A stretch of DNA of 64,000 nt from Cyanobium sp. NIES-981 (GTDB taxonomy: Bacteria > Cyanobacteriota > Cyanobacteriia > PCC-6307 > Cyanobiaceae), in contig NZ_LT578417.1 of assembly GCF_900088535.1 (NCBI RefSeq), positions 2,728,001 to 2,792,000 of the forward strand, in the 5' to 3' direction. The notes under the pieces were generated by a model. It worked only from the letters and a program-made list of their open reading frames with translations. It ran no database searches and was not told the DNA's origin. Shown here piece by piece: positions 27,008-35,549 of the stretch (positions are counted from its first letter, which is position 1; the number at the start of each line of letters is the position of its first letter). The position numbers and the translations under genes were made by a program.

Positions 27008-27397
27008 TTATCGAATGGGTGTCACATTAGTGCTGTTTCCCCTGATGAAGCAAATGCCGCTATTCGGCAGGGGATCTCCATTGCTTCTGGTAACTATAAA
27101 CCATGGCCTTTTATCGGCATCCAAAAAGATTGGGTCGACATTAGATGCTCGTGCGAAGGAAGTTGGAACAAATAGTTCGTCGTTTGTCTTGAAGTTCCAT
27201 AGCACCTCTGAGGAACCAGGTCGCCAATGACAAGGCAGGGAATCTCTGACCACTCTCCAGTTGGATACCCAGTACTCTCCTTCGCTGATAGGAATCGTGG
27301 TGATATCGCGTAGAGTCTCTTGCGCAGTGGCTGTAGGCAGAATGAAGATTGATTGGAATAAGGGTACTCCTAGCAGAAGCGCACCCACAGCTCTCAT
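27008..27397 (-). CDS. Small secreted protein, unknown
   Basis: A 129-residue protein with a signal peptide (MRAVGALLLGVPLFQSIFIL, then PTATAQ-E cleavage). The mature part contains EYWVSNWRVVRDSLPCHWRP, and near the end SGICFIRG, giving a possible Cys-Cys disulfide. No family recognised. It is AT-rich like its surroundings and stands alone. Confidence 0.6.
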   Translation of the reverse strand: MRAVGALLLGVPLFQSIFILPTATAQETLRDITTIPISEGEYWVSNWRVVRDSLPCHWRPGSSEVLWNFKTNDELFVPTSFARASNVDPIFLDADKRPWFIVTRSNGDPLPNSGICFIRGNSTNVTPIR

Positions 27398-27734
27398 TGT
27401 TCTAAAGTTGCTATTATTAGTCTGAGCCTAGAGGTTGCCGCAAGAAGGGGGAATCGGCTGTTTACATGATGTAACTGCTCTGCTATTTTGAATGCGCAGC
27501 CCTCCGGTGCCCCGTCTGCCAGGAACGATAAAGCCTTTGCCGGCAGGGGTGTATGCAAACTGCTCGTCAGCCGAACGAATGCGGTCGTTGTCTGTGTAGA
27601 GGTGCAACTTCGAACAAGCAGTTCGAGTGGCCAAGTCACCGATCATACTCAGGTTCGCCACCCCAATCGCCTTGCCTGCCACTCAAGGTCAGCGTTCGAA
27701 GGTTCGGGAAAAGGCGATTAGCATCTGCGAGAAT
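27398..27734. other. No confident gene; possible decayed DNA
   Basis: Short frames on both strands, none convincing. The minus frame at 27428-27682 contains KLHLYTDNDRIRSADEQFAY, which could be a gene fragment, but it has no recognised family. Near 27692-27702 the 11-mer GCGTTCGAAGG matches the end of attC 2 exactly, preceded by CTCAAG, without a visible 5' partner. Confidence 0.35.
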
Positions 27735-28515
27735 TGAGGCTGGTTAGGCAAGGCGGGGGGTTTTCTGGGTCGCATCGCCAATCTGATGTCCGTTGTTTTG
27801 CCTGCCTTCTGAGCTCTTTTGCCGATGCCCTGAGACGGCATCGGCGTAGACGATCTTCTCATCGCCATGCAACAGCTCAGCAGCCGGGGTGAGGACGTGC
27901 TTGTTAGCGGCAGTGACCACCACCGAATAGAGCAGGCCCGAGCCCCTATCGACACCTGCGTGGTCTTTCATGCCGAAGCACGACTGGTTGCCATTCTTGG
28001 TTTGGTGCATCGCAAGATATCTCGTCCCCTCTTTGTTCTTGGTGGAGCTTGGGGGGGGGATCAACGTGGCATTGACGATCGTGCTTGTCGGATAGTCATG
28101 TCCGGCGCAGTGAGATGCGCGTCGTCGGTGTCACAGATCTGCTCGCCCAGTCCGTTCTTTTCCAGGAGGTGGCGAAAGGTCAGTACATGGCCCCATCGCG
28201 GATAAAGTCGGTGACTAGGTCGATGCCTGAAAACTGGCGCATGGTAGACACCTCGATCAGGGCCTCCTCCATGGCCGGATCGCTGAGGGAGTAACACTGC
28301 TGCAACAGATGGATGCGCAGGATGGTGGCCTGCGAGTACGGAGGTCTCCCGCGATTCTATCCGTTTATAAAGTAATTCAGCGCGATCAGAGCATCACAGG
28401 GCACAACGACCTCCATCTCCGCCAGGAACTTCTCGCGCTTGGTCTGCTTCTTGGTGGTCGTTTGCTCGTAGTCAGATTAGCCGAGCTGCTTGCCGCTCGT
28501 CAGTCCAGTCTTGGC
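27735..28515 (-). pseudogene. Decayed IS5 family transposase
   Basis: Minus-strand pieces match the intact IS5 transposase at 24711-25691 in order: FRHLLEKNGLGEQICDTDDA, PPSSTKNKEGTRYLAMHQTK, NGNQSCFGMKDHAGVDRGSG, LTPAAELLHGDEKIVYADA. Frameshifts separate the blocks, several residues have drifted, and the C-terminal part with the catalytic Glu is missing. Upstream DNA (28490-28550 in reverse) also resembles the left part of the intact copy. An old, dead insertion. Confidence 0.85.
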
Positions 28516-28779
28516 CTGAGCTCACAGGTCAAGTCCCGTCCGGGCAACCGCCTAGGTGTGTAGTCCCACCACGTTGTTCAGCTGACGATTGGGTGTGAGG
28601 TCGCCAGGGTCGGGGTGTCACCGCCCATCCCAAGACCTCACACCCCATGCATAGCCACCCCAATGCCCGACTGACGCCGATCAGTCGGGAACGCCTGATT
28701 CGTCGGCACCTCAATGAGGGCGTGCCGCTCAAGGCCCTTGCGGCACAAGCCGGGATCAGCCTGCGCAGCGCCTACAAGT

Positions 28780-30496
28780 GGGGCCTCCTGAGAAAGTGAG
28801 CCGCGGGCAATGCGCACCACAATGAGCCTGCCCGGGCGACCTCTGAGTGATCCTCAGGCCCCGCTGAGCTGACAACTCAGCTCTCTGCTGCTGGAGCTCA
28901 GAGCCCGTGCGGCGGAGACCAAGAGTTGCCAGCAGAGCACAAAATAGAGACAAAGAAGCTCCAGGAGCTTCTGGAGGTTCATGACCAGGACATTCATCGC
29001 GATGGATGAACCCTGTGTTGCCGGCAGTTTCTCTCGGATCAATCCCAATCCATAGCGACGCTTGCCTTGACCGATCTTGCCTTCAACAGCATTGCGCCGC
29101 CTTTGATCATCAACGAACTGCCGCCTCTCGGCTGCCACCAACTCCGGATCATTCTTCGGGCGACCAAGACGAGGCCCACTCAGCCGAATGCCGTGACGCT
29201 GGCAGAATGCCCGATTTGATCTTGTGCGGTAGATCTGATCAGCGCAGATCACCTCCGGATAGCAGCCGTATCGACGACGATAGGCTTGGGCCTGAACTTT
29301 CAGATCTTCCCCTTCGTTGTAGGGGTCAAAGCTCAGCCGATCCAGGAAAGCAAATCCTTCATCGGTGACAGAAAGTGAGATCTTGGCGCCGAACTCAACA
29401 TTGCACCTCGCCTTGCCGCGAACAATTGGCCTGATGTGCGCTTGACAGAGGCTGACGATGCGAGCGGGAATACTTCTGGTGTCTGAGCGATAGAGAATGT
29501 TCTGCTGGCGGACCAGCTCACTGACAACCAACAGCTTCTGATAGGCATGCCGCCCAGCCGCCAGAAGGCTTGCGCCACAGGCTGTCAGGGCGTCAATGTT
29601 GGCAAGGTTGCGCTTGAGATGCCCAAGCTGTTGCTTGATCGCTTTGCGGATCTTGAGAAACCGAGGGCGTTTTTTCTTGGCCACGGCGAGGAACTGCTGC
29701 CTGGCCTGCTTCCGATGCGTTCGTGGTTTGTGACCAAAGGACTCTCTGACCTGCGAATACATGGCATCGATCAGAGTCTCGGTGAGCTCTCGGCCTTCAT
29801 TGAGCAGCGAGAGATCCGTTGGATGCCGAATATCTGCCGGAACGCATGTCGCATCAATCAGCAGTGACCCCTGATTTGGCCGTGGCGTTTTGGATTCAAT
29901 CTTCTGATCAGCTGCGCTCCCGGCTCCGCCTCCATCGCTGCTGTCGTGCTCATCAACTGCAGACGAACGGATCACGTTCAGACCGTGACGCACGATTCGT
30001 TCATTGCAGTCATTCACGACCGAATCTGGCAGCCGCTTCCGGAAGTACACCATCATTGATGGGTCAAACGGAGCCGAGTACTGAAATGCCTCCAGGCCGA
30101 TGAAGAACTGGAGATAGGGGTTCTCTTTGATTTGCTCAACCAGTTCTTCATCAGTCAGCCCCATGCGGGCCTTGATGATCAGGGCGCCCAGTGCCATGCG
30201 AAATGGCTTTGCCGGGGCGCCAAAGCCCTTGCAGAACTGAGCTGCATAGTCACCTTCCAGCTCATCCCATGGGATCAGCTCAGCCAGCTTGATCCAGCGA
30301 TTGTCACCAGAGAGCTTTCCTCCAAACGGCAGGAAGAAGTCCTCGAACGAGAGCTGATCACGATGCTCACGTCGGTACATGTGGAAAACTCTGGGCGGCT
30401 TTTGGGCGCAAACGAGCCCAATCTCGTACATTTTAGCCGAGAAAACTGCTCACATCCATTGCGCTGCAGTGGATGTGGCTTTTCTCAGGAGGCCCC
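28780..30496 (-). mobile_element. 1717-bp DDE insertion sequence, copy 2, nested in IS481
   Basis: Ends GGGGCCTCCTGAGAAA and TTTCTCAGGAGGCCCC, flanked by AAGT at 28776-28779 and 30497-30500. The intact IS481 copy has a single AAGT at the equivalent place, so the duplication was made by this insertion. Same length as copy 1 and apparently near-identical throughout, which implies recent movement. Confidence 0.94.
28854..30431 (-). CDS. IS5-superfamily transposase (DUF772 N-terminal type), copy 2
   Basis: 525 residues, identical to the protein at 19856-21433. Intact catalytic core (LIDATCVPADIRHP, ICADQIYRTRSNR, VEGKIGQGKRRYG). Transcribed against the disrupted IS481 transposase. Confidence 0.88.
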   Translation of the reverse strand: MYEIGLVCAQKPPRVFHMYRREHRDQLSFEDFFLPFGGKLSGDNRWIKLAELIPWDELEGDYAAQFCKGFGAPAKPFRMALGALIIKARMGLTDEELVEQIKENPYLQFFIGLEAFQYSAPFDPSMMVYFRKRLPDSVVNDCNERIVRHGLNVIRSSAVDEHDSSDGGGAGSAADQKIESKTPRPNQGSLLIDATCVPADIRHPTDLSLLNEGRELTETLIDAMYSQVRESFGHKPRTHRKQARQQFLAVAKKKRPRFLKIRKAIKQQLGHLKRNLANIDALTACGASLLAAGRHAYQKLLVVSELVRQQNILYRSDTRSIPARIVSLCQAHIRPIVRGKARCNVEFGAKISLSVTDEGFAFLDRLSFDPYNEGEDLKVQAQAYRRRYGCYPEVICADQIYRTRSNRAFCQRHGIRLSGPRLGRPKNDPELVAAERRQFVDDQRRRNAVEGKIGQGKRRYGLGLIREKLPATQGSSIAMNVLVMNLQKLLELLCLYFVLCWQLLVSAARALSSSSRELSCQLSGA

Positions 30497-31323
30497 AAGT
30501 GGCTGGCGCGTTTCCGTGATGGCGGCGTAACGGCACTGGCGGATCGACGGAGTGTTCGCCGCACCCAGCGGCGGACGCTCGATCCGCAGCAACTGCAGCA
30601 GGCTGTGGATCTACGGCACCAGCGCTGCACTCTCCGGCGCATCGCCAGGGCCGTCAAGGCGCCCCTCTCGACCGTCGGACGTGTGATGAATGCCCTGGGG
30701 CTGGGACGGCTCAGAAATCTTGAACCCAAGGTTCCAGTTCGCCGCTACCAGTGGGAGCGGCCTGGCGACATGATCCATGTCGACACCAAACAGCTGGCCA
30801 GGTTTGAGCGGGTCGGTCACCGGATCACCGGTGACCGTCGTCAAGGCTCTTCCCGAGGCGCCGGCTACGAGAAGGTGCACGTCGCCATCGACGACGCCAC
30901 CCGCCTGGCGTATGTGGAGGTGCTGGCCGACGAGCAGAGGGCAACGACTGTTGGATTCCTGGCCCGTGCAGTCGGTTGGTTCTCGGAGCAGGGGATCACC
31001 TGCCGGAGGATCCTGTCGGATAACGGCTCCGCCTACCGCTCAGGGGATTGGCGAAAAGCCTGCCGGGCATTGGATCTGAAACCCATCCGCACCAAGCCCT
31101 ATACGCCGCAAACCAACGGCAAGGCCGAGCGGTTTATCAAAACGATCCTGGCGGAATGGGCCTACGTGATCGCCTACCAGACATCAGAGGAACGCAACCG
31201 CTGGCTACGTCGCTATCTGGCCATCTATAACGGCAACAGGTGCCACATGGCTCTCGGTGGCCTCACGCCTCAGCAGTCCCTCCAGCGATTGCTGATCGCT
31301 GAATGACCTGGTGAGAAAACACA

Positions 31324-31606
31324 CCTAGGACTCAGCGGAGGCTTGTGCCTAATCAAGAATCTCAGTGTGGCCAAATGTCTAAGTTTCAAGTGGCTTTGGG
31401 ATACATGCGAGAAGGTAACATCATTCCAGAATGAAACCGGTCTTGCTACAGTATGAATGAAAGATACTTCCTGTATGGATACACGGTTGTCGGAGCAACT
31501 GGTCGGAAAATTCCCCAGAAAGCCAATAGCGCTGACCCTGTAAGATCTATAAGCGGTAGCCACTAAGTCCAGGGAATCGGTGAGTGGCGCTGGAAATTGG
31601 GAGAAT
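31324..31606. other. Non-coding gap between IS481 copy 2 and the lysozyme gene
   Basis: Contains the right-hand CCTAGG target duplication and then about 280 bp without a credible frame, RNA or terminator. Confidence 0.5.
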
Positions 31607-32944
31607 TCACGCAGTGACATGAGAAAACCAGATAATACCATCATAAATCTCAATAGGCCTTAGCCAATCGTATGAGTATGATCTGGTCTTGCCATTTTTG
31701 GGAAGGGATTCGTAGCTTGTCCTTGGGACTCCGTTCCATGCGCCTGCAGGATCGTGAACGACAAGGCCAAAACGATCATATCCGACCACGCATACAATGT
31801 GACCAGATCTGGTAAAGTAACCGTGGATAACCACTGGGGACCCTAGGTTAATGGCGCTCCGGATATTAGCGAAAGTCCCAGAGTAAGAGTATTTAGCGTT
31901 ATAGCCAAAGGATTTGTAGATGTTGGCAAGGCCGCTGGGGCTTTGTCCAGCATTCTTGCCAAATCGATTATAGAGTTCATCCGGTGTTACCTTTGTTCCC
32001 TTCGCTGAGAGCAAGATCGCTGCGCTGGTAACACCACATGTCGCATCCGGCTCGTTCAAGTTGACCCTCTGCGAGTAGTAGGTAGCGCTTAATAGCCTTG
32101 TCGTACTATTTCCTCTAGCTGCAGCTAGATAGTTTTCAATAGCGGATGCTGTAATGCGGCCAACAATTCCATCATCCTTAACGCCAGCCAAACGCTGGAA
32201 CTTCTTTACTGCATTTTCAAGTTCAATGTCAAAAGTGTCGCTTACTAGCTCACTCTTGGGAATTAGCCCAAGGCCTATCAAGCCGCAACGCAGTTCAATG
32301 ACATCAGCACTCTTATCTCCCAAAGCGAGGTGATCATCATCGCGCTGCCAGGGCAGGCGAAGTGGTCTATAAGGAAATAAGTCGAAGGATGCCGCTGCTT
32401 CTTCTGTGACCAATAAGGTGCTGGTTAGACTAGCTCCTGCGGGGCTTAGGCCTTCTGATCTGAAAAGCCTCTCTTCTTCATTCCGTCGATTTACAAGCCC
32501 CTCTAGCCTCTTCCCTCCTGCAAATATATACAAATCAAAACTATCAGCGCATTCTGCATATTTTCCAGCGTTGCAACGATTAATCTGTTGTGGCCACGAG
32601 ACAGGATGCAAGTTATAGTAAAAGCTAACGAGAGCGTCGTACATCGCTTGTGTCACTGGCGCTTTTAGCCTTTCACTTACAAGTTTATCTCGTTCGTTCA
32701 TCACGATCACAAAGCATTCCTCGGCTTGCTCACGGGTAAGAACATCACCGAGCCTGACCGGTCTATTGCCATACTTACGGGCTGCAGATGTGCCCGATGG
32801 GTAGTAGGTTGTTCCAAATCCAATCGTGATCGGCAATCCACTGGGTCCAGGATCTGGATATGCTTTACAGTCTCCGTTGGCAAGCTTTTTGTTGTAGCCT
32901 TCCCATTTTTGACAAAGTTGGTCGGCCACTGAAGAGCGTTTCAT
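31607..32944 (-). CDS. Lysozyme (GH24-like) / peptidoglycan-binding / C39-like peptidase fusion
   Basis: A 445-residue three-part protein without signal peptide. Residues 1-150: phage-type lysozyme, QLCQKWEGYNKKLANG with the catalytic Glu, then LPITIGFGTTYYPSG and QAMYDALVSFYYNLHP. Residues about 205-272: PG_binding_1 (ALGDKSADVIELRCGLIGLG, AVKKFQRLAGVKDDGIVGRI). Residues about 285-440: Peptidase_C39_2-like papain fold with Cys in EPDATCGVTSAAILLSAKG, His in RSGHIVCVVGYDRFG and Asp in VVHDPAGAW. The lysozyme should cut glycan strands; the C39 part could cut peptide cross-links or another protein. No holin or phage structural gene is adjacent. AT-rich; stands alone, facing the IS481 copy. Confidence 0.85.
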   Translation of the reverse strand: MKRSSVADQLCQKWEGYNKKLANGDCKAYPDPGPSGLPITIGFGTTYYPSGTSAARKYGNRPVRLGDVLTREQAEECFVIVMNERDKLVSERLKAPVTQAMYDALVSFYYNLHPVSWPQQINRCNAGKYAECADSFDLYIFAGGKRLEGLVNRRNEEERLFRSEGLSPAGASLTSTLLVTEEAAASFDLFPYRPLRLPWQRDDDHLALGDKSADVIELRCGLIGLGLIPKSELVSDTFDIELENAVKKFQRLAGVKDDGIVGRITASAIENYLAAARGNSTTRLLSATYYSQRVNLNEPDATCGVTSAAILLSAKGTKVTPDELYNRFGKNAGQSPSGLANIYKSFGYNAKYSYSGTFANIRSAINLGSPVVIHGYFTRSGHIVCVVGYDRFGLVVHDPAGAWNGVPRTSYESLPKNGKTRSYSYDWLRPIEIYDGIIWFSHVTA

Positions 32945-33174
32945 AAAAAACTGTAGGTAGTGAAAAAACTATCTCCGCCCCCGACTGAGCGCCTAAACCG
33001 TAGCAATTCTTAAATTGCAGTGGCTATGTGTTGAATCGAGTGGAGGCAAGGCTCAACGGGATGCATACTCGTGATTCAGATTGTCCGAGCGTCACGACCC
33101 CGACAGCTTGATTCACTGGTTCTCGTCAGAGAATTTGTCGGTACACGAGAAGAAGATATACTCAAATGAAAGCC

Positions 33175-33198
33175 AATGACCATGACCATGACCATGGC
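33175..33198 (+). repeat. Short tandem repeat of ATGACC
   Basis: ATGACC repeated three times, followed by the near-copy ATGGCC, in the non-coding region upstream of the first large hairpin. Confidence 0.7.
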
Positions 33199-33299
33199 CA
33201 CTCCACCACATATGGGCATACGCTCTGCGGCTTTCGACAACATGTGACCCAGTCACGCATATTCAACGTTCGTAGACTGCTCGGATTTGTCGCAGGGCA

Positions 33300-33355
33300 A
33301 TCTTCCACCTTACTCAAGAGGCCCTGAATAGGGCCTCTTGAGTAAGGTGGAAGAT
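33300..33355. repeat. Perfect 26-bp hairpin with 4-nt loop
   Basis: Bases 33300-33325 (ATCTTCCACC... to GGCCCT) are perfectly complementary to 33330-33355, with loop GAAT. No T-run follows on either strand, so it is not a standard intrinsic terminator. It lies in an 860-bp stretch without a confident gene, between divergent wall-enzyme genes. Confidence 0.9.
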
Positions 33356-33605
33356 GACTCAGGAATTACGCCCGAGTATGACCACTGGTTCGGCTACTTC
33401 GCGGCATCTTGCAACAAGATCATAACCCAGATCGGCTCAACTGCCACGGCGGATTTTATCCTGTAGAAGCTTTTGCTACTTTGTTGGCAAGTCTCGGGGA
33501 CAGGACATGGGATCGGGACATGATCATGCGCCTGAGGCGTGGGGCCTCGGGAATCAAGCATAAATGCTACGAAGTTTTGTTTAGAACATTGCATACTCCT
33601 CTGTA

Positions 33606-33645
33606 GGCCCTTAAATTGCCAGTTGATGCTGGCAATTTAAGGGCC
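33606..33645. repeat. Perfect 17-bp hairpin with 6-nt loop
   Basis: GGCCCTTAAATTGCCAG at 33606-33622 pairs perfectly with 33629-33645, loop TTGATG. No T-run follows. Together with the hairpin at 33300-33355 it brackets 250 bp that hold only weak frames (for example 33409-33606, plus). The remaining DNA of 32945-33804 shows no gene. Confidence 0.9.
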
Positions 33646-33804
33646 AACGAACGCAGCAACCACCGGTCGCTATCTATCGCTAAAATAAAGTAGTAGTGTG
33701 CTATTAGGCCTTTCTTCCGCAGAGGCTGAGGGCTTACGTTTAGGTAGCTCCAGCCTTCCGCTTCATACTTGAGGTTTCTTCTCTGGTTCCTTCAACTGCA
33801 CCCG

Positions 33805-35211
33805 ATGATCAACCTTGAACAAGGCGACCAAGGTCCTGCTGTAGCAGCCCTGCAGAATCAGCTGATACAGCTTGGCTTTCTGTTCGGTGAAGCAGACGAA
33901 GACTTCGGCCCCGCAACTGCCCAGTCATTGCGCGACTTCCAGCGGCGGGTCCCACTCAAACCTGATGCCATCTTAGGGCACCGAACAGCGGCGGCACTCA
34001 GCCAAGCACTTAGCGCTCCCGTGCCCTTCCCCACCAGTCCCTACCGTCAGCTGCGCATAGACGCTGTCGGCTTCAGTGACGAAAAACTACCAGGGCTGGA
34101 TAAAGGATTCGACAGCTCTCCCTTCCGCGATCAGCTACCGAGATTTGCCAAGTCATTAACCGACGCTCCCGATGGGGTGTCCACCATCGCCTACCCGGCC
34201 CCCCCGGTCACCTTTCAACTCTTCCCAACGCTCGGAGTGGTTCCACAGTTTGTGGAGGGAGAGAACGGTCGCGGTGGGCTCGAGTTCCTCAGCGACGAGG
34301 TTGCACAGGCCTGCGTTGCTGTGGGCAGCTTCGAGAATGGCAGCCCCCTGCGTGTGCGCTGGTTTGGGCGGCGGGCGGCAGCGCCCAATGTGCAGTTCTG
34401 GAGTGCCACGAAATTCGTGGCAGCCCTGAACCTGATCTGCCAGTCCAATCGACGCAGCCCTGGCACACCTGTCGACCGTTGCGATGTGGTGGGCAAGCGG
34501 GGCGGCAGCCAGCAGCGCGAATCCTTGGCCGACCTATTCACTCAAATGGTGAGTTACAGCAAGGGCGTGGCCCACTCCAACGCCGTGGCTTGGATGCTCA
34601 AGCAGATCCGTTTGACCGGCCAACCTGATACGCAGAGCTGGCTTAGAGGGATCAGTGGCAACAGCACCCTTTTTCTCAATGGATGGTATGGCGAAGATGC
34701 ACATCTAAGCGAAGCCCGCCTAGTGGGACCCAATGGCACGTTGGTGCCCCACAGCGGTCTTGACCGCACTCGCAACATCGTCTCTGCCTACGATCTCACC
34801 CGTTCGCTGGCGATGGTCGGATGGCACCTCCACCTCACCCAAGGCCAGCGACTACCCGCAGTCCAGTGGTCGAGTCTGACCACCGCCATCAACGCCTTAG
34901 CCCAGGACACCGCCCGCTATATTGATATAGCACTGGATCGGCTAGGCCTTCTCAATCAGGTTCGCTCGCCTGTTGTGCTTTCCAAGCTCGGCTACGGCAC
35001 CACCGCTCGAGACTTCCCCGACTCCCCTGCCCTTACCTACGCCGCCTTCGCCCAGTTCATCGACATCCGCTCCAACCCTGGTCGCCAACGCAGCGTCGCA
35101 TTGGCACTTCGTATCCCCACCAAGCCAGGTGCCGGTCTACGGCACGACGCCCGTATGGCCACAGAAGTTACCGAAATCCTGAGGCGTCTATTCTCCGAGC
35201 AGTTCAGCTGA
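33805..35211 (+). CDS. Peptidoglycan-binding / beta-lactamase-like serine hydrolase protein
   Basis: A 468-residue protein. It begins directly with PG_binding_1: MINLEQGDQGPAVAALQNQL, ADEDFGPATAQSLRDFQRRV. From about residue 110 it is a penicillin-binding/beta-lactamase-type fold: FWSATKFVAALNLIC has an SxxK motif (Ser-Ala-Thr-Lys), and YSKGVAHSNAVAWML offers an SxN motif. No clear KTG box; KPGAG in IPTKPGAGLRHDAR is a candidate. No signal peptide. ATG at 33805 is chosen over TTG at 33769. Possible roles are D,D-peptidase, esterase or wall-directed toxin; unproven. Less AT-rich than its left neighbours. Confidence 0.7.
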   Translation: MINLEQGDQGPAVAALQNQLIQLGFLFGEADEDFGPATAQSLRDFQRRVPLKPDAILGHRTAAALSQALSAPVPFPTSPYRQLRIDAVGFSDEKLPGLDKGFDSSPFRDQLPRFAKSLTDAPDGVSTIAYPAPPVTFQLFPTLGVVPQFVEGENGRGGLEFLSDEVAQACVAVGSFENGSPLRVRWFGRRAAAPNVQFWSATKFVAALNLICQSNRRSPGTPVDRCDVVGKRGGSQQRESLADLFTQMVSYSKGVAHSNAVAWMLKQIRLTGQPDTQSWLRGISGNSTLFLNGWYGEDAHLSEARLVGPNGTLVPHSGLDRTRNIVSAYDLTRSLAMVGWHLHLTQGQRLPAVQWSSLTTAINALAQDTARYIDIALDRLGLLNQVRSPVVLSKLGYGTTARDFPDSPALTYAAFAQFIDIRSNPGRQRSVALALRIPTKPGAGLRHDARMATEVTEILRRLFSEQFS

Positions 35212-35549
35212 CATACGCTTACTAACACATCCCAGATCAAGTTCTCCGTTGGTCATGTGCCAAGGTCAAAGCTTGAACGCATGAACAACCGAAGCATACC
35301 CAAAGATATCACTGGTAGGCTGTATACTTAATAGTTTTGGCTGCTTGGGCATGGTCAAGGAGTTAGTTTCTTCTCGGAGCGACCTGTCCTCCAATTTGAT
35401 CCATGAAATACTGTATGATGTTCACGTGTCTGCCAGAGTCTTGCCCACATTCTGCGCTGATTGGACTACGGCTTCTGTTAGTGTCAGCGACATTGTCTCG
35501 TTGCCAATTCAGCACACCTTACTGATCAGGTGTGCTCGAGCAACAGGGG
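35212..35549. other. Non-coding gap
   Basis: About 340 bp between the serine hydrolase gene and the IS1182 element. One weak frame (from 35345) runs into the IS and is not credible. No regulatory or RNA element recognised. Confidence 0.5.

Larger units (their letters stand above)
28647..31306 (+). pseudogene. IS481 family transposase interrupted by a second IS
   Basis: The first 133 nt (28647-28779) encode the same N-terminus as the intact copy. The gene breaks at the codons for YKWLARF, where the 1717-bp IS is inserted, and resumes at 30501 to the stop at 31306. Joined, they give exactly 939 nt, the full 312 codons plus stop. The interruption inactivates this copy, though precise excision would restore it. 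Confidence 0.93.
28557..31323 (+). mobile_element. IS481-family insertion, copy 2, carrying a nested IS
   Basis: Same ends as the copy at 18715-19760, but in inverse orientation (TGTGTAGTCCCACCACG at left, CTGGTGAGAAAACACA at right). Flanked by CCTAGG on both sides (28551-28556 and 31324-31329), a 6-bp target duplication different from that of copy 1. The 2767 bp equal 1046 bp plus the 1717-bp inserted IS and its 4-bp duplication, so nothing else was lost. Confidence 0.93.

Noticed and set aside
27680-27703. Third attC site, suggested by GCGTTCGAAGG with CTCAAG before it, as at the end of attC 2
   Set aside because: No matching 5' half (YYYAAC and complementary arm) was found upstream; at best a fragment, so it was not annotated.
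19782-30496. The two 1717-bp IS copies as a composite transposon
   Set aside because: Each copy is flanked on both sides by its own AAGT, and at the second site the uninterrupted IS481 sequence shows a single AAGT; two separate events explain this.
18715-31323. The two IS481 copies as ends of a composite transposon carrying the cassettes and the hydrolase genes
   Set aside because: Each copy has its own matching 6-bp duplication (GTTAGG and CCTAGG), so they inserted independently; the pair shares no outer duplication.
33409-33606. A 65-residue plus-strand frame between the two hairpins
   Set aside because: No ribosome-binding site, no domain-like pattern, and a competing minus frame of equal length; probably chance.
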